A stretch of DNA of 64,000 nucleotides from Rhododendron vialii (taxonomy: Eukaryota > Streptophyta > Magnoliopsida > Ericales > Ericaceae), in contig NC_080569.1 of assembly GCF_030253575.1 (NCBI RefSeq), positions 2,252,001 through 2,316,000 on the forward strand. Direction: 5' to 3'. The position numbers and the translations under genes were made by a program. The notes under the pieces are model-generated. The model did not search any database, had not been told where the DNA came from, and worked only from the letters and a program-made list of their open reading frames with translations. Positions 11,580-21,800 of this stretch are shown one piece after another (the stretch's first letter is position 1; every line of letters begins with the position of its first letter).

Positions 11580-13350
11580 ATGGCCTTCCTGAGGATTTCC
11601 TCTTCCTTCCCACTTCTCGGCCTCCTGTCTCTCTCTCTCCTCCTCACCACCACCACCTCCCTGACCACCACCACCACCGGCATCCGCCTCAGCATCATCC
11701 GAAAACCCACCCCGAATGTCCCCATCTTCCGCGAAGCCCCAGCGTTCCGCAACGGCGAGACGTGCGGGTCCCCCGCCGCCGACCCGATTCACGTCTCCAT
11801 GACCCTCGACGCCAATTACCTCCGGGGCACCATGGCCGCCGTGCTATCCATCCTGCAGCACTCCACGTGTCCCGAAAACGTCATGTTCCATTTCCTCTGT
11901 TCCCGGCTGGAACCCGAGATACATTCCAGCATCAAGTCGACATTTCCTTACCTCAGTTTCCGGGTGTACCGGTTTGATCCGAACCGGGTTCGGGGCAAGA
12001 TATCGAAATCGATTCGCCAGGCTTTGGACCAGCCGTTGAATTACGCGAGGATTTATTTGGCTGATATTATTCCGGTTGAGGTTAAGAGGGTGATTTACCT
12101 GGATTCTGATATTGTTATGGTGGATGATATTGCTAAGCTGTGGGGAGTGGATTTGGGGGACAAAGTATTGGCTGCACCGGAATATTGCCATGCAAATTTC
12201 ACCAGGTAATAATAATATGGAAGTCACATAATGCCTTTTAAGTTGTGTCTTCCGCCGCGCTTTCAATCACCGTTCTCGTGCATTTTAGTAGTTTGGGACA
12301 TTTTTCATTCTCTCGATCCCGCTCAAGCACACAAATGTAAATTATGTGAAGTGGGATGGACCAATGAGAGCGGTTGGGACCGTCCACTCTGCCACCCAAA
12401 CTTGAAGCCGGGAAAAAAAATAAAAATTCTGTTGCCGTTTGAGAATCATTTTTCGAAATTTTGAGTTATTTGAGGGATTTTAGAAACCTGTTTTTTGAGT
12501 AAGTTTTGAAAAAGAATTTGCCATTAAGAAAATATGAAAATCGTGTTTTCGAAAAGTTTGGGAAATTATTTCTGCTTAATCTAAGTAGGATAGGATGATA
12601 TGCGTTTTTTTTGTTAAAAAGTAGTTTCTAAAAAGTGTTCTAGATAATTGCTTCTGAAACAAAAAGCCGAGGAACATAATTTTAAAACACAACTGTGTCT
12701 CCAATTGTTGGATGCATGTGGTCCATGTGCGTTCAACGATTCTTGATACGGTTGTGTCCGGAATTGCGTTTAAGTTTTGTTTTTGTTTTTAATTATCGGC
12801 AATGTGTTTTAAAGTTGTGTAAGTAGCATTGCTCCTTCTAAAATTATCAATCATACATTGCATTTTTGAATTCCGCACTCCAAATTAAAATCCTGTGTTC
12901 GTCCCTGCCAGGTACTTCACAGACGCGTTCTGGTCCGACCCGGAATTTGCGGGCACATTCGGAAACAGACAGCCATGTTACTTCAACACAGGGGTAATGG
13001 TGGTGGATGTGGATAAATGGAGACAAGGTGGTTACACCCAGAAAGTTGAGGACTGGATGGTGGTTCAGAAGCAAAAGAGGATTTACCATCTGGGTTCATT
13101 GCCACCATTCTTGCTTGTTTTGGCTGGAAACATAAAGGCCATTGATCACAGGTGGAACCAGCATGGCCTTGGGGGTGATAACATTGAAGGGAAATGCAGG
13201 AGTTTGCACCCTGGTCCCATTAGTTTGCTCCATTGGAGTGGAAAAGGGAAGCCTTGGTTGAGATTGGACTCGAGAAAACCCTGCACCGTCGATCATCTTT
13301 GGGCCCCTTACGATCTATACCGTTCATCCAAACATACTTTCGAAGAATAG
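11580..13350 (+). CDS. Galacturonosyltransferase-like (GATL) protein, family GT8
   Basis: Golgi/secretory glycosyltransferase of the GATL clade of GT8, implicated in pectin or xylan synthesis in cell walls. Two exons, 11580-12205 and 12912-13350, join in frame (AG|G) to give 354 aa, the usual family length. Residues 1-30 are a hydrophobic signal or anchor followed by a Thr-rich stretch. [10 protein letters not shown] (50-59) is a clade signature. The metal/nucleotide-sugar DxD motif is YLDSD (173-177). Exon 2 holds [31 protein letters not shown] and the HWSGKGKPW motif (317-325). Close to GATL2/3/4-type proteins rather than PARVUS, judged by eye. From memory, several Arabidopsis GATL genes lack introns, so the 706-base intron at the conserved HANFT-R position is notable. 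The acceptor substrate cannot be deduced. Confidence 0.93.
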
Positions 13351-14194
13351 AGTTTGCTGACCCGGACATCCCCGACCTTCAAACCAAAAGAAGAAGAAGA
13401 ATAGAGTTTGGGAAGGGGTTGAGGGGTACTTTGGGGATTGAGAGGTGGGAATTATTGGGAGAGAAGAAAGAAATCAAGAAACAAGAAAAAAAAAGGCAAG
13501 AAGACATGAGAGAGGTTCTTGAAAAGAAATTTGAGAAATTTAATTTAATTTTGAAGTGTTGTGTTGATGAAAGGAGATTTTTTTTTTTTTTTTTGGTTTT
13601 ATTTAACTATGGATACAAGAAGGGGGAAAGGGAGAGGGTTATGTCATTTTTTTTTAGTTTAGGAGCTGGAAATTGGATTTATGGGGATGAGATTTGAGTG
13701 GATTTGTGGGCTCCTCCATTAATGGCGTTTTGGAGCATGAGGGAACATTTATTTTTATTTACTTATTTATTTTGAGTTGGACGGTTTGTTTTACCAACAT
13801 GGCTAAGGGGATCATAAACGATCAAAGCTAATTACTTATTCATTATTTGTCTTTTTAATCTGTTGATTAGTGAGTTAAGTACTTATTTTTTGAGTTAAAT
13901 CATGATTCTCCATAATTATGATTACGTAATTAGATTCCTCATTTATTCTTTTATTTTTCTGTGTCATTATCGTCCGTTGTATAGTTTTTTTTTTTTTTTT
14001 TTTATGTAGCTGATTCTCTAATTTAATTGATAGACTTTGTAGATAGCACTCAATCTTTATGGCTTTGGGGATGTAATCTGAATCCTTTAGTGCAAATCTA
14101 TATGGTTTGAAGATGTCCTAATGGGTAAGAAAATAAAACTAATTCCTGTGTCGTCTTTAAAAAAAAGGAAAAAAAATACTAGTTCCTTAATTGA

Positions 14195-14383
14195 TTTTTT
14201 TTTTTTTTGTCATACATTATACAACAGCGAGATTAAGAGAGTTAGTAAGTTAGCAGGTTAGTCCACATGGGGTTCAGAAGCTGTCCATAACCCTGAACCT
14301 CAAACACGCCCCCCCGCAGGGCTCGAACCTAAGCCTCCCCCGGAGAAGCAATGCCTCTCACCAATTGCACTACAGTGGGTTTG
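14195..14383 (-). mobile_element. tRNA-derived SINE with poly-A tail
   Basis: On the minus strand it begins near CCCACTGTAGTGCAATTGG. A box-A-like TAGTGCAATTGG is followed by a box-B match, GGTTCGAGCCC, at the expected spacing for an internal pol III promoter. It ends in about 14 A residues (a T-run on the plus strand at 14195-14208). Flanking target duplications are at best imperfect, so the insertion is not very recent. Confidence 0.75.
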
Positions 14384-14799
14384 GAAGGTTCTAATTTAGA
14401 AAAAAAAATGGAGCATATATATTTCAGAAATGTTTGGAGCTCTGTAAAAATGGAGCTAATGCTGTTGCGGAATCCAGAATCCCACAGGGCTGAACTTCCA
14501 GTCAAGCGAAAGAGAATCCAAGCCCACTGGGAAAATTTCGAAGACCTAAGTCATACAACTCGTTTGTGTGAGCAAGAGCACGAGCATGACAGCGCCTTTA
14601 AAACACATCATCGGTGAACTATCAAAATTCGTCGGAACGAGCATTGAGAGTGGGAGAGCAATGTGAAATTTGAGAGCGAAAACACAAGGCGCGAATTAAG
14701 AACGTGAGCACATTGTATTTTGAAGTACTACGAGACTAAAGGTTGGGACCAATCGCCCAAACTTTATCACAATTGGGGTTGGACTAGAGCCAGCTCCTA

Positions 14800-15171
14800 T
14801 CCAGTTTGGGCTTTTGTGGGCCCATTCTGGATCCACAATAATGATCGGAATCGTTTATTTTACAGAGCTCGTCAAGTTTGTCCTTGACGTAATAAATTAG
14901 CTTGATTTAACATCGACAAGTACGTGATCGAAACAGATTTGTACCAGAAAAGTGGAATGAAAAAAATAATTGGGAATTTGAGTTTTTCATTTTGTACAAG
15001 AAAAATGAGATGAAAAAAGGAGTAATTGCAAACTTAAAATTTTCATTTTTTATCGTACAAATCTGTTTTGATTATGTACTTACCGATATTCATTTCTATT
15101 GTTGACAAACTCAACGATTTTTTTAAAATGAACGATTGCGATCAAATGGGCCCACAAAAGCCCAAATTGGA
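14800..15171. mobile_element. Foldback (long inverted repeat) element in the BSD-gene promoter
   Basis: The arms are inverted copies: TTTGGGCTTTTGTGGGCCCA near 14805 faces its reverse complement near 15149-15168, and similarity continues inward through ACAGATTTGTAC on both sides. Arms are roughly 180-190 bp with almost no loop and no coding capacity. It sits about 220 bases upstream of the BSD-gene start. Confidence 0.75.
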
Positions 15172-15333
15172 CCCGGAACGACACATCTAAACTGGACAGG
15201 AGACGTGGGCTTACAGCTCCAAAAAGCTTATGAGCCCAAAATGAGGTGCACACTTCACACCTTGCGTATCCTATACTAGACTGTTGCTTGGCAGTACTAT
15301 TACGTACAGTTTCAGCAGCTTCTGAGAATCTAA

Positions 15334-15361
15334 TCTCTCTCTCTCTCTCTCTCTCTCTCTA
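15334..15361. repeat. (CT)n tract upstream of the BSD gene
   Basis: About 13 CT units on the sense strand, 30 bases before the start codon, within the probable 5' leader. Confidence 0.9.
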
Positions 15362-15389
15362 AGCGATAGTTGAATCCATAGCCCCAATC

Positions 15390-16766
15390 ATGAATTTCTG
15401 GAGATCCATTCTGTCAGAGGACCCGGATCCTCCACTGAACGACAACTCCCATAACTCCCCACCCGAATCCCCCACAAACCCACCTCAACAACCCGACAAC
15501 GACGACCACCACAACCACTCAGATCAGGCGCCTCCCAGTTCCAACACCGGTACCGGTAGCGGGTGGGACTTCGGAGGTCTAATCAAGACCATCGCAACCC
15601 GATCCGAATCCGTCATCGAGACCTACCGCCGCGACCTCAAGGAATTCCAGTCGGGTCTCCAGAAGGAAACGGAGGCGTTCCGCGAGGCTGCCGGCCACGT
15701 CGTGAAGGATCTCCCCGCCTCGATCGACGGCGTGTGGAAATCGACGGCCGAGATCATCTCGCACGGTAAGGAAACCCTACTCGCACCCTCCGATAGCGAA
15801 TCGGATTCCAGTTCGTTGAATTTAAGTAATCGGGGCTTGAGTTCTAATAAGTACAGTAGATTTAATGCGCAATTGCAGTCGATTCAGAGTGATTTGAATA
15901 CTTACTGCGAAGAACCGGAGGATTTAGAAGATTATGCGAAGTGGAAATTAGGGTTTGTGTTGGAGGATAAGAGTGAGGAAATTAGGGCTTGTGTTGAAGA
16001 AAATGGGAATATGGAGGGTATTTATAATAGGGTTGTGCCGGATGTGGTTGATCGCGATTCATTTTGGTTTCGGTATTTCTATAAGGTGGATAAGCTTAAG
16101 CAACAGGAGAATGTGAGAGCTAATCTTGTTAAGCGAGCGATTTCAACTGACATGGATGAGGAATTGACTTGGGATGTGGAGGATGAGGACAACAACGATG
16201 ATGAAGAGACTAGTGGGCTGTCGAAAGGAAATGAGGTGGGAAATAAGGATTTGGGTATTAAAAAAGTGTCCGAAGTTGTGATGGAAAATAAGGAATTGGG
16301 TAGTGAAGAAGTGCGCGAAGTTGTGAAGGAGGGGAGTGGGATTAATGAAGAAGAAGTTGGGATGTCTAAGATTGTTGAGGGCAATGTGGGTAATGTGAAT
16401 AAGGTAAGTGTTGTGGAAATAAGTGTTAAAGACGAGGAGCAAATTTCTGAAGTGAATGTTGGTGAGTCGGTATCGGTATCTGATGAGAAGGTGGATTTAG
16501 AAGGGAAGGTTGATAGTGTTGATTCTTGTAAAGATAGTGATGTTTCGATTGTGTCGACTCAGCCGTCATTGCCTGAGGAGGAAGACCTTGGGTGGGATGA
16601 GATTGAGGATCTCGGTAGCGTTGATGGAAAGAAAGAAAGGAATGATGGGAGCCCCAATGTATCTGAACTGAGGAAGAGGCTGAGCGCGGCAGATGAGGAT
16701 GAGGATTTGAATTGGGATATTGAAGATGATGATGATGGGGCTGTCTCAAAGCCTGACTCCAAGTAG
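15390..16766 (+). CDS. BSD-domain-containing protein
   Basis: Intronless gene of 458 aa. The BSD domain (about 175-250), named after BTF2/TFIIH p62, synapse-associated and DOS2-like proteins, contains the diagnostic aromatic core DSFWFRYFY (223-231) after LEDYAKWKLGFV. The N-terminus is acidic, Pro/Asn/His-rich and disordered. Residues 60-130 are amphipathic and helical. The C-terminal 200 residues are very acidic and disordered and contain three Trp-acidic repeats: EELTWDVED (257-265), EDLGWDEIED (398-407) and EDLNWDIEDD (438-447). The start is the first Met after the CT tract, with no upstream in-frame extension. From memory it resembles Arabidopsis At1g03350, the neighbour of RRP4. Molecular function is not established; vesicle or transcription roles known for animal BSD proteins should not be transferred directly. 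Confidence 0.9.
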   Translation: MNFWRSILSEDPDPPLNDNSHNSPPESPTNPPQQPDNDDHHNHSDQAPPSSNTGTGSGWDFGGLIKTIATRSESVIETYRRDLKEFQSGLQKETEAFREAAGHVVKDLPASIDGVWKSTAEIISHGKETLLAPSDSESDSSSLNLSNRGLSSNKYSRFNAQLQSIQSDLNTYCEEPEDLEDYAKWKLGFVLEDKSEEIRACVEENGNMEGIYNRVVPDVVDRDSFWFRYFYKVDKLKQQENVRANLVKRAISTDMDEELTWDVEDEDNNDDEETSGLSKGNEVGNKDLGIKKVSEVVMENKELGSEEVREVVKEGSGINEEEVGMSKIVEGNVGNVNKVSVVEISVKDEEQISEVNVGESVSVSDEKVDLEGKVDSVDSCKDSDVSIVSTQPSLPEEEDLGWDEIEDLGSVDGKKERNDGSPNVSELRKRLSAADEDEDLNWDIEDDDDGAVSKPDSK

Positions 16767-17193
16767 TAAATTGTTCTATTGCAAGAACACTACTACTGAA
16801 TGTATACAGGAGTGTGTTCTGTTATGTTTCACATTATAACCGTGTTAAGTTGCATAGCGTGGTGGGTTTCTTCATTATGTATTTGGTTTATGAAGCAAAA
16901 TCATTCATTCATTCTGTTATTGTTGTGTATAGTACCGGGAGTTGAAGTATATTTGATTTCAATAATAATGGAAACCTCTACGTTTATATAGCCCTTTTTT
17001 GTGGTTGCTGAATTATTGCTTTTGATGGTTCTATGGATGATAAGACAAGGCATGCAAAACTTAGCGTCATTGCAATCTTCATTTATTGGTTGATTGTTTT
17101 GGACATTTTCTTTCAGAGCAACAGAGTTCGGATGTTCTGAAACGGGGTAGTCGTCGAAATTAACACTGATGACTGAACTACTACGTATGAAAT

Positions 17194-17242
<49 letters not shown>

Positions 17243-18480
17243 TTACTGGTCCTGAGCTATAAATCTCTATCAAAGCTGATCGTCCTGTGGGATGTAATGA
17301 GATTTAGGTTTGGAAAGAAAGTTCTTGTTACGAATACTCCAGGGCCTTCTAGCATGATAGACCCTTGTGCTCGTCCCAGGGCTTTGCCGTAGGATGGTAT
17401 CTTATCCTTGTGCAATGTTCAGTGATCGAAAAGCATGTCAAAGCTCGCGCTTGATTTGGATCCAGGATTAGACAATGAGTAATGTGGAAGGGTTTAATTT
17501 GTTGCAGCTTTAAATGAAGAACTGCACTGAATGAAGTTTTGCTGGTCAAAGGCAGAAAGAAAGGGATGAGAGAACATGAACCCTTATGTGATTGACAAAG
17601 ACATTGATTAGCGGCCATGAAATGATATCTGCTGTTCATAAGGATTCACGAAACTGCAATCAGTTGTCATCGCCAAACCCGACAAGGGAACGGTGATAAA
17701 GGTCCATACTTTTTTCCTTTCCAATCACCAAGATGGCCGTTGCGAAATATGCAGTAGTTCTTTAGACGATTGACTCATGCAAATTCTTTGATGAGGTCTC
17801 TTTCGGTGGCGATGAAGTGGGTTTATCTACGCCGATAAAAAAGAAAGTGGATCTATCTACTGATCCTACCTTTCCCTGGCACAAAGATGGTTCAAAAAGG
17901 AATATTCAGACAGCCTGACACTAGTAATAGAGCGGGGTAGACAGTTTTTAACTATCCGGACATTACTGCTATGCCATAGCCCTCTTCATATTCGTCTGTG
18001 AATACGCATGGAGAATAACGAGCCCAACTTTCTAGAGTGTAGGGAGTAGGCTATCTTAATTCTTAACATCGAGCGGTTATCAACCTATCCTATATCCTTT
18101 AGAGTGGGATAAAAACCTAAATTGGCATGATGACCTTTCAAGATTCAGGCTCAATATTCCGAATTCCCCTGTTAAAAGTGAAAGTAGTTGAGTTCAGCGT
18201 TCCAGCACTCCAGCAGTAAGAAATCAAGTCACAGTTTAGTGAAATCGCTTCCACTTCCTGCTAGCACGGTAGTAGCACCGATCGTCCTGGCAAGCCCAAA
18301 ACCCGAGTGACGATGGCCTTTGAGAGCTGCCTCTATGATACTCGAGACGTTATTTCCTGCATCTCAGCAGTAAGAGAGCTTGAGAGATTTTTTCAAGTAT
18401 GCCTTTACCAAGATTCCTTTTGAACAAAAAAAGAACTGCACATACATACAGATATGCAACCTTAAAGCATCCTCATGGTC
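16767..18480. other. Intergenic region, BSD gene to ALKBH10B
   Basis: No gene is supported. The stretch includes a (CT)n run at 17203-17237. The section from about 17690 to 18420 has more balanced base composition than its surroundings and reads like plant mitochondrial spacer DNA (see findings). The right end grades into the ALKBH10B 3' untranslated region. Confidence 0.5.
17203..17237. repeat. (CT)n microsatellite
   Basis: About 17 CT units with no start codon of a recognised gene nearby. Confidence 0.9.
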
Positions 18481-18802
18481 CTGTGAACAGATTACTTAGA
18501 AAAACCTAAAAGAAGTTGATACAAAATCAGCCCTCTTTCAAGACTAATTCACACTCCTTTTAACTTAAAACTCAACTCTCTCTTCAGCCCTACCACAATT
18601 GACATTGAAAACCCAGTACTAGAACCTAATTCTTCTCATAAGTAGAAGCCGGGGGGGAAAAAATAGAAATAAAAATAAAAATCCTGTGTCAGCACCTGAG
18701 ACTACTTGTTACAACAAGCGAAGCTCTTCCCGAGTTTGCAGCTAACAGCAGCCATCCCTCAGTCGCCTACCTGCTTTTGCCTCGGTGCTGGAATGAGACA
18801 GC

Positions 18803-21800
18803 TTAACCCATTTTCACCTCAGCAATCACACATGAGTCCAAAGTGGGCTCCTTTTTAAGCGTTTCAACTGAGGACGGTAGTGAGAGAAGTCGTCCCTTTT
18901 GGGCACGAGGAGGCAGATGTTTTGCTGGTTTCCTTGATCCAACAGCCCAGGGTAAGAACACCCCAGTACCACTACCATTTGGGCTCTTTCTGGGGCTCAC
19001 AACCATAGGGTGCATTGGAGCTGCTAACATGACCACTGGGGTACGAATTACCCCCCATTTAGGGATCATATTCATTGTTGCCTCGTAGGCATTCATGGCT
19101 CCATTTGGAATTGTGTATGAGTTCGGAGCACCAGGTTGCCATAGAGTCAAGGCTCTACTCAGAGGAGGTATTGTCGATGAATCGTTTTGGTTTGTGTTGG
19201 ACCGAACTCTGAAGAATGTGATGCTCACTCGTGTGTTTGGAGATTGACACATTACGTGCCTTGCCATATCAGAGCTGTTTCCTCTCATGACTAGAAGAGA
19301 CCTATAGAGTAAACCAGAATCAGTTCAAATTGCCAAATTTGCAGAAAAATTTGAAAAGCAACAGAATAAATTGCCAAATTTGCAGAAAAACTTGAAAAGC
19401 AACAGAATACATGCAACATTATTGCAATCTAACCCATTGTTTTCGTATCATTGCTTTGGTTTACAATTCCAAAGCAGACGATTGGTTGAGGGTTCAAGAA
19501 AGGGTCAACCAGGGCGGATAGAAAGTCTTTGCTGCCTTTGTTTTAACTTAGCTAGCTTGCCTTTAGGGTTATTTTTTTTTGCTCGGCGCCTTTAGGGTTA
19601 TTGATAGGATTTTCCTACTAGAACTCTAACTTTGCGTTCTGTGTTGTCAATGTTGAGAGGATGGGCCTGTCGGGAGGTCTGGCCTTGTTGTGGAACTGAA
19701 GGACGATATCACGGTCTCTTCATGACGTTTTTTTCCTTACTATAAGCAGTCTATAGTGTAATGTAGGTTAAGCTCTGTCGAGGTTGACTCATAGGTTCTA
19801 TCTAGTAAATAATGGTAGCCAGCTAGGCTGTTTTCGGGCATTTCCGAAGTATTGGCTTCATCCTCCTAGGTTTATGCCATACATGAAAATTGAAATGCAG
19901 CATCAGCATCGAAATTGTAATTCACAAGTTTTGGCTACTGCAAGATTCAGAAAACCAAGTACAGTGGGAAGATTTCTTGAGTACATACCCTTCTTTCAGG
20001 GAAAGCATGAGTGGCCCTTTGTAGTTCCCATCAGCATCACTTATGAGAGTTCGTCCAAAAGCCATGGTTGATTCAGATAGGAGAAGAGTAGAGATAGGTT
20101 GCTCCAAATGAGGAGGTTTTAGAAAAGGCTGTGAATATTCACCCTACGCGAAGAGTAGAGATAGGTTAGTTCCTAAGTTCGAACAAAATTGTGCTCATTT
20201 TTATGAATCAAAGGTAATGAAGTGTTCTCTACTCCTAGCTTTTGTTACAAAAACCAAAGAGAGCGGAGACTTATGACGAGGATGAAGTAAGAGAACCAAT
20301 CTACCTCATCGAAGAAGTTGATGATGCAGCTGTTTGGTTTTCTATTTTCTGATATCAGATGCCACTGAATCAGGTGGTCAATAACTCCTTGAAGAAGAGT
20401 AGGAATTGGCTCAATGTGACCTGTACAAAGTATTCCCAATTACAAAGTTTCCATGAAATATATGCGTCGGAAAGATTGAATCTTGTAGAAGAAAAACAAA
20501 TATGTTCAGGCGGAAAGCTATTCTTACTATCTTCATCTTTGCCGGTTGATTCCTCTTTTATGTGCCCAAAAATAGGAGCTCCAAGTTGAATTAGCTCTCT
20601 TTTGTTCCCCTTCGTCTGCTGGTTGTACAGAATATAGGTCTCTCCTAAACAGTGCCAATTTCATGAGATCTGATTAGATGATATGTGAAGAAAAGCAATA
20701 TAAAAAATTTGTACCAAGTCATCGTTACTCAAGAAAACAAAATATGGTCTCAAAGACATATAATATGAATATGAATATGAATATCCGAGCCTCCAAAGGC
20801 CTTGGTAACAATGAAGATAGACTATTTATCGGTGGATTTCATAAGCTTGAATTGCTCAAAACAAAAAACCTACATAAAAGCACAAGTTAAATTTACAAGC
20901 ACTGCAGCAAACATACGTTCAAAATTACAACTGAAAACCTAACTTGAAGTAGTGAGGTCCATATCTAGATGCCTTGAGGTTTGAGTGACTAAATTCATTA
21001 GAAAATCGAGACTATAAATGTAATTAACTAGGAATGGAAATGATAAAAACATAAAAGCCAAACCTTTTCAATCAAACCTATAGAGGGCGTCCTTTACTAT
21101 CTGAGAACCTTGTGCCCAAAGGAAACAACAACTGTTAATTATAAAAGCATCACGAAGCACACGGGGATCCACCTGAGAGTTCACCATTGTGGCCAGCAGC
21201 CCGGAGCTCATTCACCAAGTCATTTAACTTAGAGAGCTCTGAATCAGTGAATATGTCTTCATACAACTTGAGACCTCTGACTACATTCACCTGCCAATCA
21301 ACCACATTCGACTAGTTTAAATCATGGTTTGAAGTTCAATTTTTTTTGACTCCTGGCTTCTATGCCTAAATGATTTACATTAAAAAGTTATGAAAGAAAG
21401 AACTAACCATATGCCCTTTGACATGTTCTTTGGCTGTAAACCCTTTGGTCACCTTGATCAGAGCACGACGTGCCTCGCAGTCTTCATGGTTAGAACACAA
21501 ATCTACAGTTTCTGATGTGGGCTGCGGTTCTTGAGATCCTGTTTCAAGAGAAGTGGAATGGAATCAGCAATCTGATTGTAACTAGAAGAGAAACATTTAC
21601 GGAATCACAAGAATGGAGAAACATTGTTGCTATTCCAGTTAGCAAAAATTGTATGGGCAATATGATTGTGTGGAAGCAAGTTCAAGAAACACACACATGT
21701 ATCAAGGCCTATAATACCAAGTTAGGAAAACACTTTCAAATTTTCAATTCCATTTGACATCACCCTATCCGCAATTTTTACATTTAGGTTGCCTGTTATC

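Larger units (their letters stand above)
13351..15333. other. GATL 3' region to BSD-gene promoter
   Basis: The first 400 bases are probably GATL 3' untranslated sequence with AGAAGAAGAAG and T-runs. The rest holds a SINE and a foldback element, listed separately. No additional gene was found. Confidence 0.55.

Noticed and set aside
11486-11977. 163-aa Pro/His-rich frame overlapping GATL
   Set aside because: Shadow of GATL exon 1 in another frame, created by its C-rich codons.
16079-16749. Minus-strand Ser-rich frames across the BSD gene
   Set aside because: Antisense shadows of the acidic GA-rich tail of the BSD protein.
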